Positions 14,719 to 23,331 of a DNA stretch of 64,000 bases are shown here, piece after piece. The DNA comes from an uncultured Lachnospiraceae bacterium (GTDB taxonomy: Bacteria; Bacillota; Clostridia; Lachnospirales; Lachnospiraceae): positions 36,162 to 100,161 of the forward strand of contig CACXAT010000014.1 of the NCBI GenBank assembly GCA_902765725.1, given 5' to 3'. The notes below the pieces were generated by a model. It worked only from the letters and a program-made list of their open reading frames with translations. It ran no database searches and had not been told where the DNA came from. Each line of letters begins with the position of its first letter. The first letter of the stretch is position 1. The position numbers and the translations under genes are program-made.

Positions 14719-15585
14719 ATGAAGAAGTTCAGAGTTGTAATCTGCGCAATGGCGCTGCTGTGCGCGCTGCTGGCGACAGGATTTGACAGTGAGGACGGGA
14801 AGAGAGCTGTCCTGGTCGTTTCATTCGGGACCAGCTATCAGGAGACCAGAGACCTGACGATCGGAGCGATCGAGAACGCGATCCAGGAAGCCTATCCGGA
14901 CTATGAAGTCCGCAGGGCATTTACATCCCAGATCATCATTGACAAGCTGAAGGAGCGCGACGGCCTTGAGATCGACAATGTTACAGAGGCCCTCGACCGT
15001 GCGGTTGCGGACGGGATCACCGAGCTGGTCGTTCAGCCGACCCATCTGATGCATGGATTTGAGTACATGGACCTGCAGGACGAACTGGACAAATACACGG
15101 ACAAGTTCGACAAGGTCGTTATGGGCGAGCCGCTGCTGAATTCGGATGATGATTTCAGCCGTGTGGCAGATGAACTGGCGGAGGATACCGCGGACTATAT
15201 CGACGGAAAGACCGCTGTCGTATTCATGGGACATGGCACCGAAGCGGATTCCAATGAGATCTACGCTCAGATGCAGGGTGTTTTTGAGGAGAAGGATCTT
15301 GCTGACTATTATGTGGGTACGGTAGAAGCCGAGCCGTCGCTGGATGATGTCATCGCCGCGATCGACGGCAAGGGGTACACCCGTGTCGTTCTCGAACCGA
15401 TGATGGTCGTCGCGGGCGATCATGCCAACAATGATATGGCCGGTGATGAGGACGATTCCTGGAAGTCGATCCTGACGAAGGAAGGATATGAAGTTGAGTG
15501 CATCCTTGAAGGTCTCGGCCAGAAGGAAGGGATCCAGGAGCTCTACGTAGAACATGTACAGGATGCGATCGACTCGATCGGATAA
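14719..15585 (+). CDS. cbiK: Sirohydrochlorin cobaltochelatase CbiK with N-terminal signal sequence
   Basis: The 288-residue protein matches CbiK, which inserts Co2+ into sirohydrochlorin. Family motifs are VSFGTSYQETRDLTI, FMGHGTEADSNEIYAQM (metal/substrate His) and VAGDHANNDMAGDEDDSW (second His). Unlike typical cytoplasmic CbiK, it begins MKKFRVVICAMALLCALLAT, a basic start plus a hydrophobic stretch that reads as a signal peptide, so it may act outside the membrane. Exported CbiK is known in Desulfovibrio. It is first in the operon behind the riboswitch and directly upstream of a BtuFCD-like importer, so an extracytoplasmic role in cobalt or tetrapyrrole handling is plausible. Without another chelatase in the operon it may still serve synthesis. 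Confidence 0.9.
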   Translation: MKKFRVVICAMALLCALLATGFDSEDGKRAVLVVSFGTSYQETRDLTIGAIENAIQEAYPDYEVRRAFTSQIIIDKLKERDGLEIDNVTEALDRAVADGITELVVQPTHLMHGFEYMDLQDELDKYTDKFDKVVMGEPLLNSDDDFSRVADELAEDTADYIDGKTAVVFMGHGTEADSNEIYAQMQGVFEEKDLADYYVGTVEAEPSLDDVIAAIDGKGYTRVVLEPMMVVAGDHANNDMAGDEDDSWKSILTKEGYEVECILEGLGQKEGIQELYVEHVQDAIDSIG

Positions 15586-15595
15586 GGGAGGAAGC

Positions 15596-17647
15596 ATGGG
15601 CAGACAGAGGAACAATCTGCTTGCTGTGATCTTTGCCGCTGTGGGTATCGGTGCGCTTTGCGCGCCGGTATCCTTTTCATATATGCCTTCCAGGGCATAT
15701 GCGGCGCAGACAGAGGTGACGGCACAGACAGAACAGACAGCACAGACAGAGGCGGATCTGTCCTCGCTGGTTGCATCTGATGCTGAGAGAGCGGCGCAGA
15801 CCCTGGTCGGGCCGGAGGGCTGTTATGCCAAATACGCGGATGAGATCGAAGAAGGAGTCTATGAGATCGAAGCCGACAGCAGCTCTTCGATGTTCAGGAT
15901 CGTCAAGGCACAGCTGACCGTGAAGGATGGAGCCATGTCCGCTGTCATCACACTGAGCGGCAAGGGGTATCTGAGGCTCTTCATGGGAACCGGAGTGGAA
16001 GCCGTAGAGGCTGATCCGTCGTCCTATGCTGAGTTTAGGGAAGACGCGGATGGCGCCTATACCTATGAGATTCCCGTGGAAGCGCTGGATAAGACTCTGG
16101 AGTGTACCGGGTTCAGCAAGCGCAAGGAGAAGTGGTATGACCACCAGATCTGCTTTATGACCTCTTCGCTCCCCGAAGGAGCCGTGAAGGATCCGATCGA
16201 AGACGGAGAATACAGCTGCGACGTGACCCTCACGGGAGGAACCGGGAAGGCATCGGTTGAGAGCCCGGCGAAGCTCACGGTGGAGGACGATCTGGTATTT
16301 GCGACCATCGTCTGGAGCAGTCCGAACTACGACTATATGAAGGTCGGAGGCCGGCAGTATCTTCCTGTAAATGAGAGCGGCAATTCTGAATTCTCTATCC
16401 CGGTTACCTGCTTCGACGAAGAGATGGCGGTCATCGCGGACACGACAGCGATGAGCGAGCCCCATGAGATCGTATATACGCTGAACTTCTCTAAGAACAG
16501 CATGAAGCATCAGGGAACGGGTTCAGCCAAAGAAGAGACGGAGGCTGAAGGTTTCGGATCAGAGACTGAATCAGCTTCCGATGACGCTGCCTTCTTCGTC
16601 TCGCAGGAAAGTGCGGTTCCGGAAGGCCTGGTGTTTCAGGAGAGGCTTGAGACCCGGTACGCACGGTGCTTTTCGGTGGACCGCTGTGAGGGAGGATACC
16701 TTCTGGTAACGCTGCCGGAGGATCAGAGAATCCTGGTGATTCCGGATGGAAAGGAAGTGCCGGAGGGACTGCCGGAGGACCTGATCGTATTCCAGCAGCC
16801 GGCAGGCGGCATCTATCTTGTCGCCAGCGCCGCGGCCGATATGGTGGATGCCATCGGTGCTGTGGACGCGGTCGGGTATTGCGGACTGGAGGCAGATGAC
16901 TGGTACGTGGAAGGGATGAAGGAGGCTGTAGAGAATGGCAGCGTCCTGTATGCCGGAAAGTACAGTGCGCCGGATTATGAGCTTCTCACTGCCGGAGGCT
17001 GCTCTCTTGCCATAGAGAATACGATGATCGCCCACACGCCGGAGGTCATGGACAAGCTTCGGGAGCTGGGCATACCGGTGGTGATCGACTATTCCAGCTA
17101 TGAGCCCAACCCCCTCGGCCGGATGGAATGGGTGAAGTTTTACGGAGCCCTGACCGGACACATGGAAGAGGCCCGGCGCGTGTTTGATGAGCAGATGGCC
17201 CAGGCAGAGGGGCTTGAAGCGACCGGAAAGACAGCTGCGTTTTTCTATATCCGCGATGACGGAGCCGTGGTTGTGCGCAGAAGTGACGACTATGTCCCGG
17301 AGATGATCCGCATGGCAGGGGGAGAGTATGTCCCCCGGGACGAGGACGGAGAAGATCATCTGGGAACGGCGCCGATGCAGATGGAAGCCTTCTACGCGGC
17401 GGCCAGGGACGCGGACTATCTTGTATATAACGGAACCACCTCCGGAGAGATCCACAGCGTAAGAGAGCTGCTTGCAAGAAGCAGTCTCATGGAAGAGTTT
17501 GAAGCAGTGCGGCAGGGACAGGTCTATGCGGCTGACCGGAACATGTATCAGAAGACCATGTCACTGGGAAGCGTGGTCGCAGACCTGCACAAGATGATGA
17601 CAGGAGCTCCGGATGAGGAGCTGCAGTTCCTGGAGCATCTGTCCTGA
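15596..17647 (+). CDS. Exported ABC-transporter substrate-binding protein with two extra N-terminal beta domains
   Basis: The 683-residue protein has a signal peptide (residues 1-36, ending AYA) and a QT-rich linker, then two similar domains (about 55-190 and 200-300; the second contains ESPAKLTVEDDLVFATIVW and NYDYMKVGGRQYLPVN). From about 330 to 680 it is a TroA/BtuF-like periplasmic-binding fold (DAIGAVDAVGY, ENTMIAHTPEVMDKLRELGI, GRMEWVKFYG). It probably captures a corrinoid, siderophore or metal chelate for the permease and ATPase that follow; B12-operon context favours a corrinoid. No lipobox Cys is seen, so anchoring is unclear. GGGAGGAAGC precedes the ATG at 15596, 10 bp after cbiK. 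Confidence 0.85.
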   Translation: MGRQRNNLLAVIFAAVGIGALCAPVSFSYMPSRAYAAQTEVTAQTEQTAQTEADLSSLVASDAERAAQTLVGPEGCYAKYADEIEEGVYEIEADSSSSMFRIVKAQLTVKDGAMSAVITLSGKGYLRLFMGTGVEAVEADPSSYAEFREDADGAYTYEIPVEALDKTLECTGFSKRKEKWYDHQICFMTSSLPEGAVKDPIEDGEYSCDVTLTGGTGKASVESPAKLTVEDDLVFATIVWSSPNYDYMKVGGRQYLPVNESGNSEFSIPVTCFDEEMAVIADTTAMSEPHEIVYTLNFSKNSMKHQGTGSAKEETEAEGFGSETESASDDAAFFVSQESAVPEGLVFQERLETRYARCFSVDRCEGGYLLVTLPEDQRILVIPDGKEVPEGLPEDLIVFQQPAGGIYLVASAAADMVDAIGAVDAVGYCGLEADDWYVEGMKEAVENGSVLYAGKYSAPDYELLTAGGCSLAIENTMIAHTPEVMDKLRELGIPVVIDYSSYEPNPLGRMEWVKFYGALTGHMEEARRVFDEQMAQAEGLEATGKTAAFFYIRDDGAVVVRRSDDYVPEMIRMAGGEYVPRDEDGEDHLGTAPMQMEAFYAAARDADYLVYNGTTSGEIHSVRELLARSSLMEEFEAVRQGQVYAADRNMYQKTMSLGSVVADLHKMMTGAPDEELQFLEHLS

Positions 17648-17726
17648 GGCAGCAGGCCGCACACGACAGGGATCAGGACAGGGATCAGGTATCTTAGGCG
17701 GCAGGACCGCATACGACAGGGATCAG
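17648..17726 (+). repeat. Imperfect direct repeat before the permease gene
   Basis: About 29-30 bases ending CGACAGGGATCAG occur at 17648-17676 and again at 17697-17726, with few differences. A shorter ACAGGGATCAGG lies between them. The second copy supplies the AGGGA ribosome site of the permease, so the leader seems to have been duplicated. Confidence 0.7.
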
Positions 17727-17728
17727 AT

Positions 17729-18760
17729 ATGAGAGAGAGCAGGAGTACCTCACAATCAAATAAGCGGTGGGCGGCTGCCCTTATCTGCCTGGCACTGCTG
17801 TGCCCTGCCCTGGTCTTTCTGAGCATCTGCATCGGCAGCACCGGGATTAGCGCAGGAGACGTCATCGCCATCCTGACAGGACATGGAGGAGAGGAAGCTG
17901 CGGTCAGCATCATCATGCGGATCCGTTTCCCAAGAGCCGTCGCGGCGATGGTGCTTGGAGGAGCGCTGGGGCTGTCCGGATATCTTCTGCAGACCTTTTT
18001 CCGGAATCCGATCGCAGGCCCCTTTGTGCTGGGCATCTCTTCAGGAGCGAAGCTGTGCGTGGCGATCCTGCTGATCGTCTTCGCGATGAGGACGGGGATC
18101 CCGGGAAGCATCTCCATGATCGGCGCAGCCTTCTTCGGAGCGCTTCTGTCCATGGGATTCGTGCTGCTGATCTCTGCCCGGATGCGGGGGAAGCCGACAC
18201 TGATTGTTGCCGGAATCATGATCGGATATATCTGCTCGGCAGCGACGGACTTCCTCGTGACCTTTGCGGACGACGCGCAGATCGTAAGCCTTCACAACTG
18301 GTCGAAGGGGAGCTTCTCCGGAATGGACTGGGGAGATGTAAGAGTCATGTCCCTGCTGACCGTGCTGTGCTTTGCAGGGATATTGCTGCTGGCAAAGCCG
18401 ATATCAGCCTACCGCCTGGGCGAGGAGTACGCCCGGAGCCTGGGCGTGGATGTCTTCAGGCTGCAGGTGCTTCTGGTCCTGTATTCCAGCCTGCTGGCAG
18501 CCTGTGTGACCGCATACGCAGGGCCGGTCTCATTTGTAGGGATCGCGGTTCCTCAGCTGATCCGCGCCCTCCTTCGAACGGAGCGTCCCCAGCTGCTGAT
18601 CCCTGCCTGCTTCCTGGGAGGCGGCATCTTCTGCCTGGTCAGTGACCTGATCGCCCGCAGCATCTTCTCGCCCGCAGAGCTTTCGATCAGCTCGGTGACA
18701 GCCGTATTCGGCGCACCGGTGGTCATCATCATCCTGCTGAGAAGAAAGGGGGCGGTGTAA
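17729..18760 (+). CDS. FecCD/BtuC-type ABC transporter permease
   Basis: The 343-residue protein is a multi-helix FecCD-family permease, the membrane channel for siderophores, haem or vitamin B12. RFPRAVAAMVLGGALGLSGY, FRNPIAGPFVLGISSGA and GPVSFVGIAVPQLIRALL are its conserved blocks. It follows the substrate-binding protein and is flush with the ATPase gene (0-bp gap at 18760/18761), forming a three-gene importer. AGGGA lies 7 bases before the ATG. Confidence 0.93.
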   Translation: MRESRSTSQSNKRWAAALICLALLCPALVFLSICIGSTGISAGDVIAILTGHGGEEAAVSIIMRIRFPRAVAAMVLGGALGLSGYLLQTFFRNPIAGPFVLGISSGAKLCVAILLIVFAMRTGIPGSISMIGAAFFGALLSMGFVLLISARMRGKPTLIVAGIMIGYICSAATDFLVTFADDAQIVSLHNWSKGSFSGMDWGDVRVMSLLTVLCFAGILLLAKPISAYRLGEEYARSLGVDVFRLQVLLVLYSSLLAACVTAYAGPVSFVGIAVPQLIRALLRTERPQLLIPACFLGGGIFCLVSDLIARSIFSPAELSISSVTAVFGAPVVIIILLRRKGAV

Positions 18761-19564
18761 ATGACTGCGAAGGGATACCGGATGGAAAACCTGAGCGCGG
18801 GGTACGGCTCCCGGGTGGTTATCTCCGGCGTTACGGCCAGCGTCCTGCCCGGAGAGATCCTGATCCTTCTCGGGGAAAACGGCGCCGGCAAGTCTACGCT
18901 GCTTAAGACGGCGGCCGGTCTGCTGCAACCCATGGGGGGAGAGCTGTGGCTGAATGATGTCCGGCTTTCTGAAATGAGCGCTGCACAGCGTGCCGCTGAA
19001 ATGAGTGTTCTTCTTTCAGAGCGCACAGACGCAGGACAGATGACCTGCCGCGAGATCGTAGAGATGGGGCGGTACCCGTATACAGGCCGCTTCGGAATCC
19101 TGTCAGAACAGGATCACCGGATCGTTGCGCAGGCCATGGAAGCCACGGATACAGCGCAGCTGGCCGATACGGATTTCGGAAAGATCAGTGACGGACAGAG
19201 ACAGAGGATAAGATTGGCACGAAGCATTGCGCAGGAGCCGCAGGTGCTTCTTCTGGATGAGCCGACCGTCTATCTGGACATCCGGTACCAGGCCCAGTTT
19301 ATGCGCCTGCTGCGGACGCTGTGCCGGGAGAGGCAGATGGCTGCCATCGTATCCATGCATGAGGTGGGGATGGCACTGGCGTCGGCGGATAAGCTTCTGT
19401 GCCTGAAGGACGGTGTTGTATACGCCTCCGGGACTGCGCAGGAGCTGAGAGAGTCAGGCTGTCTTCCCGGGCTGTACGGCGTGGAGACGGAGACACTTGA
19501 GCCGGAGTACGGAACCGAGCTTGCCGATTACCTGCGGCAGAGCTTCGGCATCGGCGGGAAGTAA
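18761..19564 (+). CDS. ABC transporter ATP-binding protein (BtuD/FecE type)
   Basis: The 267-residue protein has Walker A GENGAGKSTL, a Q-loop region, signature ISDGQRQRIRLARSIAQEP (a variant of LSGGQ with D in place of G), Walker B VLLLDEPTVYLD and the switch His in SMHEVGMAL. It powers the importer formed with the two genes before it. ATG at 18761 follows AAGGGGGCGGTG at the end of the permease gene; an internal ATG at 18782 is possible. Confidence 0.92.
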   Translation: MTAKGYRMENLSAGYGSRVVISGVTASVLPGEILILLGENGAGKSTLLKTAAGLLQPMGGELWLNDVRLSEMSAAQRAAEMSVLLSERTDAGQMTCREIVEMGRYPYTGRFGILSEQDHRIVAQAMEATDTAQLADTDFGKISDGQRQRIRLARSIAQEPQVLLLDEPTVYLDIRYQAQFMRLLRTLCRERQMAAIVSMHEVGMALASADKLLCLKDGVVYASGTAQELRESGCLPGLYGVETETLEPEYGTELADYLRQSFGIGGK

Positions 19565-19604
19565 TCCTCCGGGGGAGAGCTTCAGAACGGGCAGGCGGAG
19601 AATA

Positions 19605-20762
19605 ATGAGCGATTTCATATACAAAAACGGAAAAAAGCTACGGTGCGGCTATACCACCGGAACCTGCGCGGCTGCCGCGGCAAAGTGCGCCTCCCGGATC
19701 CTTCTGGGGCAAAATGAAGACGCCTCAGTCTTCATCCGGACGCCGGGAGGAAAGACGCTTGAACTTCCCGTTACCGTCCTGGAGAGATCGGACAGCATGG
19801 TTCTGTGCGGCGTACGAAAGGATGCGGGGGATGACGCCGACGTAACGGACGGCCTCATGATCTGCGCGAGAGTTACGCTGTGTCCGGAGGCTGGAGCCGG
19901 AGTGCAGATCAGCGGCGGCGAAGGCGTTGGCAGGGTGACAAGGCCGGGCCTTGACCAGCCGGTCGGAGAGGCTGCGATCAACAGTGTCCCCCGAAAGATG
20001 ATCTGCGAGGTGCTGAGAGAGGCTGCAGAGGAAGCAGGCTATACGGGAGGCTTTCATGTGGTGATCTCTGCTCCCGGCGGGGATGAGATCGCGATGAAGA
20101 CCTTCAATCCGCGGCTTGGGATCGAAGGGGGGATATCGATCCTCGGGACCAGCGGCATCGTGGAACCCATGAGCGACCAGGCGGTCGTCGATACGATCCG
20201 GGCCCAGATCAGCATGCGGATGGCAGAAGGCGCGACGAGCATATTTATCACACCCGGCAATTATGGCGAGGAGTTCATCAGGGAAGAGACCAGCCTGGAG
20301 CTGGATGCATTTGTCAAATGCAGCAACTTCATCGGGGATGCTCTGGACATCGCGGCGCAGGCCGGCGCGAAGAGGCTTCTTCTCGTCGGACATATCGGGA
20401 AGCTGGTCAAGCTCGGGAGCGGGATCATGAATACACACTCGCGGTTTGCGGACGGACGCATGGAGACGCTGGCTGCCTGCATTCTTCAGGCGGGCGGAGA
20501 TGCACAGACTGCCCGGAATGTGCTTTCCTGCAACACCACGGAGGATGCGGTGGAACTGATGAGAGAAGCCGGCTGTCTGGATGGGGCGATGGAGATACTC
20601 TCGCAGCGCATCGAGGATGCAATGAGCCGCCATGTGTACGGAAGAATGGAAACCGGGGCAGTGTTTTTCTCCCGTCAGAGCGGGCTGTGCGTGATCGGGA
20701 AAAATGCGGAAAGGATATTCGGGAATGATTTATTTTGTCGGAGCAGGGTCGGGAGCGACTGA
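19605..20762 (+). CDS. cbiD: Cobalt-precorrin-5B C1-methyltransferase CbiD
   Basis: The 385-residue protein begins MSDFIYKNGKKLRCGYTTGT and continues CAAAAAKCA, the CbiD N-terminus, and has INSVPRKMI, SAPGGDEIAMKTFNPRLGI and GHIGKLVKLG, all family hallmarks. CbiD methylates C1 of the macrocycle in the oxygen-independent pathway. The start at 19605 uses GGCGGAG 4-10 bases upstream. The downstream cbiF begins 38 bp inside its 3' end. Confidence 0.96.
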   Translation: MSDFIYKNGKKLRCGYTTGTCAAAAAKCASRILLGQNEDASVFIRTPGGKTLELPVTVLERSDSMVLCGVRKDAGDDADVTDGLMICARVTLCPEAGAGVQISGGEGVGRVTRPGLDQPVGEAAINSVPRKMICEVLREAAEEAGYTGGFHVVISAPGGDEIAMKTFNPRLGIEGGISILGTSGIVEPMSDQAVVDTIRAQISMRMAEGATSIFITPGNYGEEFIREETSLELDAFVKCSNFIGDALDIAAQAGAKRLLLVGHIGKLVKLGSGIMNTHSRFADGRMETLAACILQAGGDAQTARNVLSCNTTEDAVELMREAGCLDGAMEILSQRIEDAMSRHVYGRMETGAVFFSRQSGLCVIGKNAERIFGNDLFCRSRVGSD

Positions 20763-21480
20763 TCTGATCACGGTACGGGGCGCTCGTCTGCTTGGGGAGG
20801 CAGATACCGTGATCTATGCGGGATCACTGGTCAATCCTGAACTTCTGTCCCTCTGCAGGACTGATGCCCGGATCTTCAACAGTGCAGTCATGACACTGCA
20901 GGAGGTTGTGGATGTCATGCGGCAGACGGAAGAGTCCGGCGGCATGACCGTGCGGCTTCATACGGGCGATCCTTCGATCTACGGAGCCATCCGGGAACAG
21001 ATCGATGAACTGAAGAAGCTTGGGATCGGATGGGAGATCTGCCCCGGGGTCAGCAGCATGTCGGCCGCGGCCGCAGCGCTGTCTGCGGAATACACACTGC
21101 CGGAGGTATCCCAGACCGTGATCATCAGCAGGATCGCAGGACGCACTCCGGTTCCGGAGAGAGAGTCCCTCCGGAACCTGGCGAAGATCAAAGCGACACT
21201 GGTACTGTTTCTGAGCGCCTCCTACGTCAGGGAAGTCCGGCAGGAACTGCTTGCCGGATCCTATACGGAAGAAACACCCTGTGCGATCGTCTATAAAGCA
21301 AGCTGGCCGGATGAAAGAGTTGTCAGGGGCTGTCTTGGAGATCTTCCAAAGATGGCAGAAGAAGCCGGCATTACGAAGACGGCGCTGATCATTGTGGGAG
21401 ATGTGCTGGGAGACGATTATGCCCTCTCCAGACTGTACGATGAGCATTTTACGACGGGGTACAGGAATGCAAAGGACTGA
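20725..21480 (+). CDS. cbiF: Cobalt-precorrin-4 C11-methyltransferase CbiF
   Basis: The 251-residue SAM-dependent tetrapyrrole methylase opens MIYFVGAGSGATDLITVRGA, with the GAGSG...DLIT SAM loop, and contains AGSLVNPELL, HTGDPSIYGAIREQ and ICPGVSSMSAAAAAL. It methylates C11 (family CobM/CbiF). The start at 20725 overlaps cbiD by 38 bp and fits the family N-terminus. The end overlaps cbiG by 14 bp. Confidence 0.95.
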   Translation: MIYFVGAGSGATDLITVRGARLLGEADTVIYAGSLVNPELLSLCRTDARIFNSAVMTLQEVVDVMRQTEESGGMTVRLHTGDPSIYGAIREQIDELKKLGIGWEICPGVSSMSAAAAALSAEYTLPEVSQTVIISRIAGRTPVPERESLRNLAKIKATLVLFLSASYVREVRQELLAGSYTEETPCAIVYKASWPDERVVRGCLGDLPKMAEEAGITKTALIIVGDVLGDDYALSRLYDEHFTTGYRNAKD

Positions 21481-22594
21481 ACTTGCGGTGCTTGCCTTTA
21501 CGGCGGACGGAGCCGGGCTGGCAGTCCGTCTTAAGAGAGTGCTTGGGGAAAAATGCCGCGTATATCTTCACAGTGCCCACGCAGCCCGGGGGATGCAGGA
21601 GGATGGGGATGTTTCTGCAGAAGACGGCATCACCGGATTTACGGATACCGGCACCGTTCTGGAAGAGCATTGGACTGAGGCGGAGGCCATCCTGTTTATC
21701 AGCGCGGCAGGGATCGCCGTCAGATCGAGCGCGCCCTTCTTAAGAGGAAAGGCGCTGGATCCGGCGGTGCTGTGCATGGATGACACGGCAGGATATGTGA
21801 TACCGCTTCTGTCCGGCCATCTCGGCGGGGCAAATGAGTGGGCGGAGCGTATTGCTGCGGTCTTCGGGGCAGAGCCGGTGATCACGACATCGACCGACCG
21901 GCACGGCGTGTTTGCAGTTGATCTGTACGCGAAGGCACATGGTTTTGTGATCGAAGACCCGTCTATGATCCGGAAGGTCTCCGGAGCGCTGCTTGCCGGA
22001 GAGAGGGTCGGCTGGTGCTGTGACGAGGGCCTGACCGCGATTGATCCCGGGACAGATGCGCTGGTACCCTGCAGACCTCTTCCGGCCGGGATCGATGCAC
22101 AGGGACCGGAGAGGGGGGACTGCCCGCAGTCTGACTGCAGCCGTCCGGGGGCCGGCATCACCCTGACGCAGGACAGCAGCCTGCCGCCCCAGTTTGCGCA
22201 GGAATGCAGACTGTATCCGCGGAACATTTATCTGGGGATCGGCTGCAGGCGGGGGAAGAGCGCGGAACAGATCGGACAAGTCGTCAGGGAAGCGCTGGAG
22301 GCAAATGGGATCAGCATGAAGCGTGTCTGCGCGATCGCTTCCATCGATGTTAAGAAGGATGAGAAGGGGATATGTGAACTTGCCGGGCAGCTTGGGGCAG
22401 AGTTTGTGACCTTCAGCGCGCAGCAGCTTATGGAGACAGAGGGAGAGTTCAGCAGGTCGGGATATGTCCTTGAACAGGTCGGCGCCGACAACGTGTGTGA
22501 GCGCAGCGCCGTGAGAGCTTCCGGCGGTGAACTGATCTTTGGAAAATACGCCAGGGACGGCGTGACCGTGGCGGCGGCAGGGAGAAAGATATGA
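21467..22594 (+). CDS. cbiG: Cobalt-precorrin-5A hydrolase CbiG
   Basis: The 375-residue protein has the CbiG N-terminal domain (ELAVLAFTADGAGLAVRL), the middle FISAAGIAVRSSAPFLRGKA and PLLSGHLGGANEWAERIA, and the C-terminal domain YLGIGCRRGKSAEQI and ASIDVKKDEKG. CbiG opens the delta-lactone of cobalt-precorrin-5A and releases acetaldehyde. Starts inside cbiF (ATG at 21467) and overlaps cbiH by ATGA. A hydrophilic linker near residues 200-235 separates the domains. Confidence 0.95.
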   Translation: MQRTELAVLAFTADGAGLAVRLKRVLGEKCRVYLHSAHAARGMQEDGDVSAEDGITGFTDTGTVLEEHWTEAEAILFISAAGIAVRSSAPFLRGKALDPAVLCMDDTAGYVIPLLSGHLGGANEWAERIAAVFGAEPVITTSTDRHGVFAVDLYAKAHGFVIEDPSMIRKVSGALLAGERVGWCCDEGLTAIDPGTDALVPCRPLPAGIDAQGPERGDCPQSDCSRPGAGITLTQDSSLPPQFAQECRLYPRNIYLGIGCRRGKSAEQIGQVVREALEANGISMKRVCAIASIDVKKDEKGICELAGQLGAEFVTFSAQQLMETEGEFSRSGYVLEQVGADNVCERSAVRASGGELIFGKYARDGVTVAAAGRKI

Positions 22595-23331
22595 TCTGGA
22601 TCGTAGGATTCGGTCCCGGGGACCGAAAGCATATGACCATCGAGGCGCAGGATGCGATCAGGTCTGCGGATGTGGTCGTTGGCTACAGCGCTTACAACGC
22701 TCTGATGAAACCACTTTTTCCGGATAAGGAATATGTTGAGACCGGGATGAGAGGCGAGGTGAAGCGGTGCGAAGAGGCGGTCAGCCTGGCTGAGAGCGGA
22801 AAGAATGTGGCTCTGATCTGCAGCGGAGATGCCGGCGTCTACGGGATGGCAGGCCTTCTGCTTGAGATACTTGAAAGACGCGGCAAGGCAGATGAGATCG
22901 ACGTTGAAGTGGTGGCGGGCGTTACAGCGGCCCTTGCCGGGGCAGCCCTGCTCGGAGCGCCTCTCGGACACGACCTTGCATTTATCAGCCTGAGCGATCT
23001 TCTTACGCCGTGGGATGTGATCGAAAAGAGACTGCTCTCAGCAGGGGAGGCGGACTTCTGCATCGCCCTTTACAACCCCTCCAGCAGGGGCAGGAAGGAC
23101 CACCTTCGCAGGGCGGCGCAGATCCTTCTTCAGGTTCGAAGCGGCGATACTCCCTGCGGAATCGCGGACAGGATCGGACGGGAGGGTGAGAGCACACGGA
23201 TCCTCACTCTTCGGGAACTGCCGGATGCTGAGACGGATATGCAGTCCGTGGTACTGATCGGCAATTCCGGAACCAGGCGGATCGGGAGATACCTTGTGAC
23301 AGAAAGGGGCTATCTGAAGAAATATGGCTGA
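22591..23331 (+). CDS. cbiH: Cobalt-precorrin-3 C17-methyltransferase CbiH
   Basis: The 246-residue tetrapyrrole methylase begins MIWIVGFGPGDRKHMTIEAQ and shows VVGYSAYNALMKPLFP, ICSGDAGVYGMAGLLLE, GVTAALAGAALLGAPLGHDL and LYNPSSRGRKDHL, all typical of CbiH/CobJ. It methylates C17 and drives ring contraction. ATGA overlap with cbiG; 8-bp overlap with the downstream fusion gene. Confidence 0.95.
   Translation: MIWIVGFGPGDRKHMTIEAQDAIRSADVVVGYSAYNALMKPLFPDKEYVETGMRGEVKRCEEAVSLAESGKNVALICSGDAGVYGMAGLLLEILERRGKADEIDVEVVAGVTAALAGAALLGAPLGHDLAFISLSDLLTPWDVIEKRLLSAGEADFCIALYNPSSRGRKDHLRRAAQILLQVRSGDTPCGIADRIGREGESTRILTLRELPDAETDMQSVVLIGNSGTRRIGRYLVTERGYLKKYG

Noticed and set aside
19725..20633. 302-codon - strand frame
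   Set aside because: Antisense shadow of cbiD.
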